A stretch of 37,194 nucleotides of DNA from an uncultured Candidatus Saccharibacteria bacterium (lineage in GTDB: Bacteria > Patescibacteriota > Saccharimonadia > Saccharimonadales > Saccharimonadaceae): the NCBI GenBank assembly GCA_946415265.1, contig CAMKRV010000008.1, forward strand, positions 1 through 37,194, written 5' to 3'. The notes beneath the pieces are model-generated. The model had not been told where the DNA came from, searched no databases, and was given only the letters and a program-made list of their open reading frames with translations. Numbering within the stretch: position 1 is the stretch's first letter; the number at the start of each line of letters is the position of its first letter. Below, piece after piece: positions 17,796-27,219 of this stretch. The translations under genes were made by a program, and so were the position numbers.

Positions 17796-20573
17796 TTAGA
17801 AATTGTCAAATTTTCTATGTCTAACATTTTTTCTTCTTCTAAGCATGCAGACACTCGTGGCGAAACAAACTGGGAGCAGAGCTACAAATGTCACCGATAT
17901 GCCATCAGTCTTAGTATTTTCACCTGTATCTGGGGATTTTGTTGATGTATCTGGAACAGGGATATCATTATCTGTGATATCACCATCACTACCTGATGGA
18001 TCATCTCCTTGATTAGGATTTAGTATCGTAAATTTGGCTGTGGCGACTCCGCTTTCACCAAAAGTAACTAGCAAATTGTGTTCCCCGGCAGGCAGAGTGT
18101 CTAAATAGTCTTTTTGAATATCGATTACAGTACCTGTTACATTATCAGACCTAGCGGAATACTTACTTTCGTCGATTATATCCCCATCGATATATATCAT
18201 GGCAAGCTCTTTGAATAAATTAAAATCTACGCCGACCGTAAAGGAGGCTGCTTCGCTTTTGCCAATAGTATATATCTGGCCATTCCCATAAATCACCTCG
18301 TACGTGCGTGTGGCACCATCTACTATAGCTGTATATTCTTCTGTTGTATAATTTTTCGTATCGTTATTTTTGGTGTAATATACCGAGTATCTATTTTTAC
18401 CTGGCATGATTGTCGTGTCACTATTACTCCAAACGAGGCCGGGCGTAGTAAATGAAATTGTAGACAGACTCTCTCCGACTACTCCATTTAAAATATTATC
18501 TAATTCTCTAGGGCTTGAAGAAGTAGCCTTGGAGACAGTGACAGTGTATGACGCAGACCCCTCGCCATAAGCACTGGTGGCCGAAGCAGTGGCGGTAATT
18601 GTAGCAAAGCCTGCAGACTTAATAACGACTGCCCCAGTAACGGAATTGACTTCAGCAACCGAAGTATTATCTGAAGCATAAGTAATTGCTCCGTCGCCGT
18701 TTGTGGTGGCCGAGTTAACAAAGTTAGAATCTCCATAAACTTTATTAACGGATTCAGTCGCAAAAGTTACTATTTGAACAGGCTTGATAGGATCGTAGGA
18801 AGGATTAGTGTGCAAAATGTTGACCACGGTACAATTGCCATAATAATCGCAAACATTGACCGTGTCCGAAATAGCAGCCGCATTTACGGTCTTGCTCATG
18901 CTATAGCCATCCGCAGATATTGTATAGCCAGAAACCGGTTGTAACTGATCGCCCGAAGAGATAGTGACAGTAGTAGAATTAGTGGCATCTTGGTAGGCAG
19001 TATCAATATGGAGACCCACAGCGATATTAGAATCTGCAAAACGATAAAAGACAAATGGTGGATCACTCGCCGTTTGCGGATAGCTATTATTCGAATAGCC
19101 AAGATAGGCCTGATTATCTCGGAATGAAATGCTTTCTATTTCCATTGGCATAGTATCCCCGTCTACATAGAATCTTTTTTCTCTCTTACCGAAGTTTTTG
19201 CCTGGAGTGCCATCGCTGTCAAGCTTAACATTGTAGACGTCGATAACCGAGGACATGCTATTAAAACTACCGCAGTGGTGGTATGATTCTTGGCAAGGGA
19301 CATTAGTGGTACTGGTCGCGTAATATAAGTAGCCATTATGGTATTCGAAACCTTGCCCAATTTCATCAGTGGTGGCATCAAACATGAATTTTTTAGCAAA
19401 ATTATCATCGGTAACATACACCCTAAAGCCAGAATTCACTAAATACATATTGTGGAAGTTGTCATAGCCTATGGACGAAGTGCTATCCTGCACATATCGC
19501 GTAGGTTGACTAACGCCATCATATTGCCATATATAGTTGCTTCCCAGTATGTAGACCTGGTGATTGTTGGTATTGTAGGTCATATCATTACCGTGACCTG
19601 TGCCTTGGCTATAACATGGATTCCCACCACAGGGGCCGTTGAGATTTGTGCTAAAATTTGAACCAGTGTATCCAGAGATAAGTCCATCGTTTTTATTTCC
19701 CGAATTGATGGAGTAGAATATTAGATTATCATCCGAGCTGCCGTTAAAATCTTGGTTTGCAACCGTGAACCCCTGAAGCTGCGCGAAAGTTGTGCCAGAC
19801 CATACATATTTTTGGTATTGATATTTTTGAGAGCCCATAACAAGATTGGTGATGTCCGCAACGTCGTGACTAGAGCTTGAAATTTTGGTTTTATCTAGAG
19901 TAATTGCTGGACGAATGCCACGGCTTTCGGTCACATCGACTAGCCTATTCCATCCAGCCTCTGTAATGGTATATGCGTATGTAGAGCCTTCAAAATCTAA
20001 AGTAGTGCCAGTCCACCATCCGTAACTATTCTGGAGCACCCCATTAATAAACGTCTCTGTATTGGAGGCATATCTATAATATTTGCCGTCTTTATCTATG
20101 GTATGAATGCTCCCGTCGGATTCTTTATATATGGATGGCAATTCTTGTATGGTTAGTAAGGTTGCCAGATCATTTTCCGAAATTAAAGATAGTTCACCAT
20201 CATAATCCACCCAAGTATTTTCAGCATCAGCAAGAATTGTAGTAGCACTTGAGAGTGGGCCATATCCGATATTATGGTCCAGTATTAAATTTACCGAGTC
20301 ATTGGAGGAGTTATCGTTGCGCTCTGCTATAAAAAAGCGATAGCAGGTAGTATCGGTATTGTAGGAGGTCCAGTAATCATTGACGCCACAATTCTTATCG
20401 CCAGTTACTGGATCATAATAGACCCAGTCTTGAAAATCATAAACTGGGTAATCTCCGGCGGCAAGAGCTTCAAAGTCATTATTCTGTTTAGCAAATGAAA
20501 CCGTTACTATTACCAACATAAGCAATAGCAAACTCGGCATGACAAACTTTTTATTTTCACGAAAACTAAACAT
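17796..20573 (-). CDS. Large surface protein, BIG2-like and X2-like domains, LPXTG-like anchor (SPDTG)
   Basis: Signal peptide, Ig-like region, KSPDTGENTKT + TM + RRRKNVRHRK tail; RGIRPAITL (DUF6273-like). Confidence 0.75.
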   Translation of the reverse strand: MFSFRENKKFVMPSLLLLMLVIVTVSFAKQNNDFEALAAGDYPVYDFQDWVYYDPVTGDKNCGVNDYWTSYNTDTTCYRFFIAERNDNSSNDSVNLILDHNIGYGPLSSATTILADAENTWVDYDGELSLISENDLATLLTIQELPSIYKESDGSIHTIDKDGKYYRYASNTETFINGVLQNSYGWWTGTTLDFEGSTYAYTITEAGWNRLVDVTESRGIRPAITLDKTKISSSSHDVADITNLVMGSQKYQYQKYVWSGTTFAQLQGFTVANQDFNGSSDDNLIFYSINSGNKNDGLISGYTGSNFSTNLNGPCGGNPCYSQGTGHGNDMTYNTNNHQVYILGSNYIWQYDGVSQPTRYVQDSTSSIGYDNFHNMYLVNSGFRVYVTDDNFAKKFMFDATTDEIGQGFEYHNGYLYYATSTTNVPCQESYHHCGSFNSMSSVIDVYNVKLDSDGTPGKNFGKREKRFYVDGDTMPMEIESISFRDNQAYLGYSNNSYPQTASDPPFVFYRFADSNIAVGLHIDTAYQDATNSTTVTISSGDQLQPVSGYTISADGYSMSKTVNAAAISDTVNVCDYYGNCTVVNILHTNPSYDPIKPVQIVTFATESVNKVYGDSNFVNSATTNGDGAITYASDNTSVAEVNSVTGAVVIKSAGFATITATASATSAYGEGSASYTVTVSKATSSSPRELDNILNGVVGESLSTISFTTPGLVWSNSDTTIMPGKNRYSVYYTKNNDTKNYTTEEYTAIVDGATRTYEVIYGNGQIYTIGKSEAASFTVGVDFNLFKELAMIYIDGDIIDESKYSARSDNVTGTVIDIQKDYLDTLPAGEHNLLVTFGESGVATAKFTILNPNQGDDPSGSDGDITDNDIPVPDTSTKSPDTGENTKTDGISVTFVALLPVCFATSVCMLRRRKNVRHRKFDNF

Positions 20574-20654
20574 TTTTGTTTTCCTGTTTATTTTGGTGTA
20601 TGATCTTTGACTTATTATAATGATATCACAAACTAGATAAACTGGTCAAGGTTT

Positions 20655-21455
20655 TTATTTTTTGGTGTGGATATCGAGCTGAGTGTAGGGGACGCTGATT
20701 TTGTTTTCTTCCATGGTAGTATATATTACGCGAAGGGCGTCACGGCGAGCCTGTAGACGCTCTGCTGGGTTGCAAGTAATGACTACCTGATAATCAAGCG
20801 CAGAGGTGTCGAATTTAGAGATCCCTTGGTAAGCGGCGGTAATAATTCTCTCTTGTTTTTGTAACTTTTTTATAATTTCGTGGATGACCCCTTCGGCTTT
20901 TTCTACTTTTAGCTCATACGGCATGGGGATAGGGATATAAACATAGCCCGGATCTACTTCAACTTTATCGATATTACGATTGGCGATAGACACAAAATTG
21001 TTGGTGTTGATATCTTGGATTTTAGTGGTAAGCAGGCTAACTGATACTACCGGACCTAAATTATCACCATATTTGATGACGTCGCCGATTTCGTAATAGT
21101 TGTCGGAAACAATCACAAAACCACGAATGATATCCTTCAATGAATCCTGCAGGGCAAAGCCGATTACAATGCCAGCAATACCAACGCCGGCCAACATAGA
21201 AGTGACGTTGATACCATAAATTTCTAGCACCATCAAAACCGTGATAATGCTAAGGGCGCTGGCGACGATACTTTTGAGCATACGGATGAGGGTTTTGTTC
21301 TTTTTATTACTCATGATTTTGGAGTTTTTCTTCTCTCTACCGTTTAGCACTCTAGCAATAATATGGTAGAGCAGTAGACTAAATGCGACGACGATGGCGG
21401 ACCAAAAAAGGCGCTGGACCCAAACGTTTTTGATGATATTCTCGATAAAATCCAT
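20655..21455 (-). CDS. Small-conductance mechanosensitive channel (MscS family)
   Basis: MLAGVGIAGIVIGFALQDSLKDIIRGFVIVSDNYYEIGDVIKYG. Confidence 0.9.
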   Translation of the reverse strand: MDFIENIIKNVWVQRLFWSAIVVAFSLLLYHIIARVLNGREKKNSKIMSNKKNKTLIRMLKSIVASALSIITVLMVLEIYGINVTSMLAGVGIAGIVIGFALQDSLKDIIRGFVIVSDNYYEIGDVIKYGDNLGPVVSVSLLTTKIQDINTNNFVSIANRNIDKVEVDPGYVYIPIPMPYELKVEKAEGVIHEIIKKLQKQERIITAAYQGISKFDTSALDYQVVITCNPAERLQARRDALRVIYTTMEENKISVPYTQLDIHTKK

Positions 21456-21492
21456 ATGCTTATTATATCACGGCAGACGTCTTGTAATAAAT

Positions 21493-23322
21493 TTATTGGC
21501 CTTTTGCAACTTCTTCATTTTCACGTATTGCATCGATATATTGCATAGCTAGAGGATAAATCTTATCGTAGTAGCTACTGTCGCTGTCTGCCACATCTTG
21601 CCTGTTATTTCTATCAACAGCCCTGCGCTTGCCATCTACGATTTTAGTCTCTACAGGATGTCCCTTTAGTTGAAATTCGACCTTAACGCAATCTGCAATG
21701 GTTGGATCTACGTATTGAGCGAGTACCGTGTCTTTATGCAAAGTACGCTTTCTGTTTGTTTTATGATCGTCGATTTCGATCTTTAGTTTTTGGAGGGGTG
21801 ATTCTTCTTGCTGGTAAAGTCTTCGTTCAGATGTAGCTTTTTTGCATTTCATAATAGCATTGGCCAACTTCTTTTCAATGAAGTCTATCCTTTTTTCTAT
21901 CTCTATCTTTTCAAAAGCAAGAATTCTTTCACTTGCTTCTTCCATTTCGCCGCCCCGATTATCTTTTCTTGTTTGGCGACGATGTTCTTCAAGACTGCCA
22001 TCTCCGATGGTTTTCCAAAGAATACTACGAAAATGACCTTTAAGATATTCATCCATTTCGAATATATTAACAACGTCCATTATCTCTTCGTAGCTGATAT
22101 TTTCGTTTACAGATTCCAGTGCTGCCATAGTTCTCTTTTTCATTTTTTCTTCATAGGGTCCAGTCCAGATGTCTACTATAGGTACGTCAAAAAATTTCGC
22201 ATGCCGCAACATATCTTCGGTGATAATACCATGTTGCGCTATAATATAATCTGGTCTGTAGGGTTGGCCATCTTCTGTGTAGCGATGGACTACGACCTCG
22301 TTGTAGCCAGCACTTTCCTTTTTAAGTTCATCTATTTTGTCGATACTCATGCCAGCCTCCGTGGTCCCTTTTTTATAATGCTGATGAGAACGCGCATCTG
22401 TGGTAGAGGCGCGGATATATTGAAATGGAGCGAGGTGAGAAAAACCATAGCAAATATCAGAGCCGTCATTGCGAGCAAACCTGGAAGTAAGGTTACTATT
22501 TGAATTGATATAGGATAGAGAAATTACATTCCCTCTATTCTGTTCTTTTGAAGCTTTTTCTTCTGATTGCATCCATATAGATGGATCATCGATTAATTTA
22601 CGACTAGTGGTAGCACCTATAATACTCTCGTCATCGTTCTTCTTGTAGGCTATATTGTGGGATAACATAGAGAATGGTAATCCCTTCAGTATATATACTG
22701 GCACTTCTGTACCGTTATATTCTATCGAGTCTTTTTCGACTTCGGGATTTTCGGCCAAGACTTCTTCTTCTAATTTGTCTACAGTCAAAAGTTCTGAATT
22801 GAATTCTCGCTCAACCGATTCCTGCGTCCGCCTTGCACGAATCTCCATTTTCTTTCCAAGTCTGTAGTTGTCCATTGCATCGACAAAATCTTTTTCAAAA
22901 GCCGCTTTTTCTTCTGCAGCTTTTCGCCTTTTATTTTCCGCCTCCTGCTCTTCTAAACGACGTTGATCTTCTAGTTCTTTTTGTTTCTGTTCTGTGTCAT
23001 ACTCTCGTATGGCGACCGCCATAGCTTCGCGACGGCGACGAGTTTCTGAGCGGCTAAAGTGTATACCTAAACGATCTAAAGCCAGACGACCAATTTTACG
23101 CAAAGTGGAAGGAGGGGCGCTGATTTGCTCATATCTGTACCGAGAAGATTCGCTAGACGGATCTTGCAGATCTTGTCTTAAATTGTCTTTTAATTGATCC
23201 ACTCTGCCACGTTCTGCGGCGTCATATTTACCGGCTAGACTCTCAAGAATTGACCATTTGGAACCCGAAGTCAGTTCGGTTTCACTATTTTCTGAATTTG
23301 AAGTTATTTTTTCTGGATTCAT
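21493..23322 (-). CDS. Large uncharacterised charged protein
   Basis: Coiled-coil and charged; YNEVVVHRYTEDGQPYRPDYII motif. Start reassigned to MNPEKITSN at 23322. Confidence 0.6.
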   Translation of the reverse strand: MNPEKITSNSENSETELTSGSKWSILESLAGKYDAAERGRVDQLKDNLRQDLQDPSSESSRYRYEQISAPPSTLRKIGRLALDRLGIHFSRSETRRRREAMAVAIREYDTEQKQKELEDQRRLEEQEAENKRRKAAEEKAAFEKDFVDAMDNYRLGKKMEIRARRTQESVEREFNSELLTVDKLEEEVLAENPEVEKDSIEYNGTEVPVYILKGLPFSMLSHNIAYKKNDDESIIGATTSRKLIDDPSIWMQSEEKASKEQNRGNVISLSYINSNSNLTSRFARNDGSDICYGFSHLAPFQYIRASTTDARSHQHYKKGTTEAGMSIDKIDELKKESAGYNEVVVHRYTEDGQPYRPDYIIAQHGIITEDMLRHAKFFDVPIVDIWTGPYEEKMKKRTMAALESVNENISYEEIMDVVNIFEMDEYLKGHFRSILWKTIGDGSLEEHRRQTRKDNRGGEMEEASERILAFEKIEIEKRIDFIEKKLANAIMKCKKATSERRLYQQEESPLQKLKIEIDDHKTNRKRTLHKDTVLAQYVDPTIADCVKVEFQLKGHPVETKIVDGKRRAVDRNNRQDVADSDSSYYDKIYPLAMQYIDAIRENEEVAKGQ

Positions 23323-23329
23323 ATTGTAT

Positions 23330-23584
23330 TTACACCATATAGTACAAAACTTCGTTGATAAGCGGGAGGTTGCGGCCACGCCAGGAGGCGCGGACATCGC
23401 CCATCTCGCCGAGAGCGAGGATGGTGGGATATTCTACAATGTCGTAAGCCTCGCAAAAACCGACGTTTTCGTCTGGGTTCATGGTTTCTATTTCCCTACC
23501 GGTTTGGCGATAAAAGCTTTCCAGCCATTCACTAACGGTACGTGAATAATCTTGGTTGTCTCTGTAAATACATACCACCCGCAT
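23330..23584 (-). CDS. Thioredoxin/glutaredoxin-fold-like small protein lacking CxxC
   Basis: 84 aa; YPTILAL cis-Pro-like motif and SWRGRNLPLINEVLYYM end. Confidence 0.5.
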   Translation of the reverse strand: MRVVCIYRDNQDYSRTVSEWLESFYRQTGREIETMNPDENVGFCEAYDIVEYPTILALGEMGDVRASWRGRNLPLINEVLYYMV

Positions 23585-23588
23585 ATAA

Positions 23589-24038
23589 TTATTGTTTCCT
23601 TTTTTGCTCTTTTAAGATGTTTTCAAAATCTTCTAGAGTTTTGAACTCGCGGAATACAGAAGCAAAGCGAACATAAGCGACTTCATTGACCTCAGCCAGG
23701 ACATCCAATACGGCTTCGCCGATTTGCTGCGAGGTGATTTGATCAGTACCAAGACCGTATAATATATCAGAGGCGCGGTTGACCACATCTTCTACTTCTA
23801 ATTCGGAATTAAAAAACTTACCGACGCTGCGCTTGACAGCCAAGAGTAATTTATCACGATCGTAGATTTCTTTATTACCACTGCGTTTACTTACTGTAAG
23901 GGGCGGCATTTCAATACGCTCGTAAGTGGTAAAACGATGACCATCGCTAGAAACGCGACGCCGACGAATCATAGTGCCGTCTACAGTCTCGCGGCTTTCT
24001 AGAACTTTGCTGTCTCCGATACGAAATTTATGTTCCAT
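23589..24038 (-). CDS. nrdR: NrdR-like transcriptional regulator, zinc ribbon degenerate
   Basis: KVLESRETVDGTMIRRRRVSSDGHRFTTYER then ATP-cone domain. No cysteine in the protein. Confidence 0.85.
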   Translation of the reverse strand: MEHKFRIGDSKVLESRETVDGTMIRRRRVSSDGHRFTTYERIEMPPLTVSKRSGNKEIYDRDKLLLAVKRSVGKFFNSELEVEDVVNRASDILYGLGTDQITSQQIGEAVLDVLAEVNEVAYVRFASVFREFKTLEDFENILKEQKRKQ

Positions 24039-24056
24039 CCGCGTCTCCTTTATGAA

Positions 24057-25214
24057 TTATTTTCTCTTTTTGCCTTTCAAGCGCTCGCGAAGAGATGGTG
24101 GAACGTCCATGTCATCGTCGTTCGCGACCGGTTCGGGCTCTGGTTCATTTTTGATAGAATCCCACATGTTGGACTTGCTTTCTAAGGCAAAATCTTTAGG
24201 CTCTGAAGCGGGCTTTTCATCTGAGAAACTACTAGTAGCGATAGGTTCTGGGGTCGGCTCGTTGTAATAATCGGAATCAAAACCAGTAGCTACTACGGTA
24301 ACCACGATTTCGTCTTCTAGTTCTGGGCGAATAGATGCACCAAAGATGATGTTGGCATCTGGGGAAACTGCGCCAGTAATGACTTCGGCGGCTTCTTGGA
24401 TTTCGCTCATAGACATATCATAGCCACCAGCCACGGAGAAGAGTACGCCACGAGCACCTTCAATTTTAACCTCAATCAGTGGAGATTCTACAGCCTGTTG
24501 AGCAGCAATCACGGCGCGATTTTCGCCGCTAGCGCGACCAATGCCCATAAGAGCCGAGCCGGCATTTTTCATGATGGCTTTGACATCGGCAAAGTCTAGG
24601 TTGATAAGTGAGTGTTCCGTAATTAGTTCAGAAATGCCCTGCACTCCCTGGCGAAGTACATCGTCAGCAATTTTAAAAGTCTCTAAAAGTGGTGTGCGAG
24701 GATCGATAGTTTGTAAGAGTCTATCGTTTGGGATAGTAATAAGTGCATCTACCTGACGAGCAAGTTTATCAATAGCGAGTTCGGCATTAGCACGGCGACG
24801 AGCGCCTTCAAAAGTGAACGGCTTGGTGGCTACGCCTACAGTGAGGATATCTTTTTTACGGGCTTCTTCGGCCACGATAGGGCCAGCCCCAGAACCCGTA
24901 CCGCCGCCAGCGCCAAGAGTAATAAAGACCATATCCGCGCCATCCAGAGCCTTTTCAATGGCTTCTCTGCCTTCTTCGGCAGCCTCGCGACCTTTTTCTG
25001 GATCACCACCGGCACCAAGGCCTTTACCAATGTGGACCTTGGTATCGGCAGGCGAGTGATGCAGAGCCTGCGCATCAGTGTTGATTGCAACAAATTCTAC
25101 GCCAGAAAGGCCGACTTCTTTCATGCGTTCCACAGCGGAACCGCCGGCGCCGCCAACTCCTACTACTTTGATACTAGCTTTGCTTTCCACCTCTGTCGGT
25201 TTTACCTCTGGCAT
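24057..25214 (-). CDS. ftsZ: Cell division protein FtsZ
   Basis: VVGVGGAGGSAVERM, GAGGGTGSGAGP, tubulin/FtsZ GTPase motifs. Confidence 0.97.
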   Translation of the reverse strand: MPEVKPTEVESKASIKVVGVGGAGGSAVERMKEVGLSGVEFVAINTDAQALHHSPADTKVHIGKGLGAGGDPEKGREAAEEGREAIEKALDGADMVFITLGAGGGTGSGAGPIVAEEARKKDILTVGVATKPFTFEGARRRANAELAIDKLARQVDALITIPNDRLLQTIDPRTPLLETFKIADDVLRQGVQGISELITEHSLINLDFADVKAIMKNAGSALMGIGRASGENRAVIAAQQAVESPLIEVKIEGARGVLFSVAGGYDMSMSEIQEAAEVITGAVSPDANIIFGASIRPELEDEIVVTVVATGFDSDYYNEPTPEPIATSSFSDEKPASEPKDFALESKSNMWDSIKNEPEPEPVANDDDMDVPPSLRERLKGKKRK

Positions 25215-25241
25215 AATTTATCCTCGCTTTAATATAATATC

Positions 25242-25270
25242 AGTATATATCTATTCGGCGGGAAAATCAA
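25242..25270 (-). promoter_or_regulatory. Promoter of ftsZ
   Basis: TTGATT (25270-25265), 17 nt, TATACT (25247-25242). Confidence 0.55.
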
Positions 25271-25285
25271 GGGCTTACTCTAGAA

Positions 25286-26845
25286 TTAGTCTTCGGTGCG
25301 GGCGAGGCAGCGGATAGACCAGCCAAAATATTTCCCGTAATTATTGTAGTTTGGTTCTACTCTGTTATTTCTACCACTGAAATATAAAATATAAGCTTTG
25401 TCATATGAAATGGTACTGGACCAGTAAAAACCGCTTGCGTTGTAACTACCGAGGGTATTGTCAGATATATAGCCAGATTGGATAAACCACAATGGAGATG
25501 TGACTAGGCCAGTATTATCAGTTGCTGAATCGCCATTATATAAATAATTCAATCTCCTAAACTCATTACTAGAACCAGCTGCTATTTCGGATTGGTTAGA
25601 TATGGTAGGCAATCTCCATCCTTTAGGACATATAGAGTTCTTAGGGTTCTTAGATATATCACTTAACGTATCTTGCATTAATGAGGAAGAGTTATTAGAT
25701 GCTATAGCTGCAGTCCAGTTATAATAATTACCTAGTGAAGCATGGCCTGTTTCTGTACTATCTATTTTACTAGCACTATATGGTGCAGTATCGCTATTTT
25801 GCCAACCAGTAGCGGTAGTGCCAGTAAAGTCTATAGTAGTAGCACTACTAGCTGGTTGCCAGTAGATGATATTATTACTTTCCGTGTATCCATCACTATA
25901 TTCTGCATATTGTCCAGTACTAGAATCATAAGCTACATTTAGATCTGTAGTATTAGAATTAAGTGTAGTATTGGCTTTTATGTCAAAGTCCAAGTTCTGT
26001 GTCATCCAGATATGCCCATCAGCTAATCTGGTAACCCAGTATTCTTTATTATCTCTAGCATCAGTAGCGAGTAAAGTATCTCCAGGGTTTGGTATTTCAT
26101 TTTGCCAATTTGCTACGTCTTGCATATAGCGAAATGCTGGAGGATAGGCTGGATGCGTAAGCAGATACTTCACCTGCCCCTGATAAGTACCTGCATACTG
26201 GGAAGAACTAGCATATACGGCATAAGTAGTAGTAAAACTAGACCCTTGTGCCATATCAGTAGTCCCAGAAGCCCTACTAGCCACCTTAGTCCAATAACTT
26301 GGTACTAATCCATATGCATTATTATAATCACTTTCTATAGTAGGCGGAGTGGGGGAAGGATCATCTGGTATATTGTTTAGTTTCATCGCCCAAGCAGATG
26401 TTAATCCACTAGTATTTAATCCTGTATCTATACTATACTCAGGTCTTTCAGGGTTAATAAGTTTATTATTACCTTCTTCATTATTACTATACCCTACTGC
26501 ATATACACTATACCCATTACCATCATTACATAGTGTAGTAATGGTAGTCTTTCCTATATCCCCTAAATAGTTACCGTTATATACTTCTGCATTATGAGGA
26601 ACATTAACTACACTAGATAAAGTACAAGATGATGAGATAGTAATAGCTAGATTGTCTGACCCAAATGTAGAACCTATGGCAGAGCTATGAGAAACACTGA
26701 AGCCAAGGATAAAGGTAGAGATAACAAGAAGAGGAATAGAAACCAACAATACATTACGGAAAGCATAGTAGAAGAAATCTATTCTACATGACACAGTTTT
26801 ATGCACCTTTACTTTATGATTAGTTTTAGTGGTTCTATGGCCCAT
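25286..26845 (-). CDS. Secreted/surface protein with FISUMP-type domain
   Basis: DNKEYWVTRLADGHIWMTQNLDFDI, CPKGWRLPT; N-terminal TM. Confidence 0.8.
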   Translation of the reverse strand: MGHRTTKTNHKVKVHKTVSCRIDFFYYAFRNVLLVSIPLLVISTFILGFSVSHSSAIGSTFGSDNLAITISSSCTLSSVVNVPHNAEVYNGNYLGDIGKTTITTLCNDGNGYSVYAVGYSNNEEGNNKLINPERPEYSIDTGLNTSGLTSAWAMKLNNIPDDPSPTPPTIESDYNNAYGLVPSYWTKVASRASGTTDMAQGSSFTTTYAVYASSSQYAGTYQGQVKYLLTHPAYPPAFRYMQDVANWQNEIPNPGDTLLATDARDNKEYWVTRLADGHIWMTQNLDFDIKANTTLNSNTTDLNVAYDSSTGQYAEYSDGYTESNNIIYWQPASSATTIDFTGTTATGWQNSDTAPYSASKIDSTETGHASLGNYYNWTAAIASNNSSSLMQDTLSDISKNPKNSICPKGWRLPTISNQSEIAAGSSNEFRRLNYLYNGDSATDNTGLVTSPLWFIQSGYISDNTLGSYNASGFYWSSTISYDKAYILYFSGRNNRVEPNYNNYGKYFGWSIRCLARTED

Positions 26846-27076
26846 CTTTTACCTCACTTATGTATATATGATTACTACTACTCCCCCATGTGGTGCCACT
26901 ATATTAATAGGGATTAACAAAAATGGCACCGCAAGGGGTGCTACAACCTAATAACCTGCATCGATATTCTCTCTCCAAGTATTGGCTACCTTGCGATGCC
27001 ATTATCAACTTGGAGAAAAAGTACCTATAAAATATGCGGTGCATATATGTTATTAAGTTGTAGCATCTTAATTGTA
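26846..27076 (-). promoter_or_regulatory. Promoter plus structured 5' leader, copy C
   Basis: -10 TACAAT (27071-27076). P1 TGCTACAACTTAATAAC/GTTATTAGGTTGTAGCA. Loop GGCATCGCAAGG (26989-27000) complementary to CCTTGCGGTGCC (26925-26936). Confidence 0.8.
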
Positions 27077-27142
27077 ACGTGATTTCGATATTAAAACAAG
27101 GGCGGATTTTGGGCAGATTTTAGTCAAAAAAAACAGCAAAAA

Positions 27143-27158
27143 TAGCCCAAATGGGCTA
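27143..27158 (-). terminator. Intrinsic terminator after ftsA
   Basis: Minus strand TAGCCC-ATTT-GGGCTA followed by TTTTTG. Confidence 0.7.
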
Positions 27159-27219
27159 AAAAATTGCTATTTTAACAAAATATTAACAGAGGTGACGAAA
27201 GTAATAAAATTAATAAAAT

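Noticed and set aside
25286-26845. Alternative genetic code (UGA recoding)
   Set aside because: Long ORFs read cleanly with the standard bacterial code and no in-frame UGA is needed.
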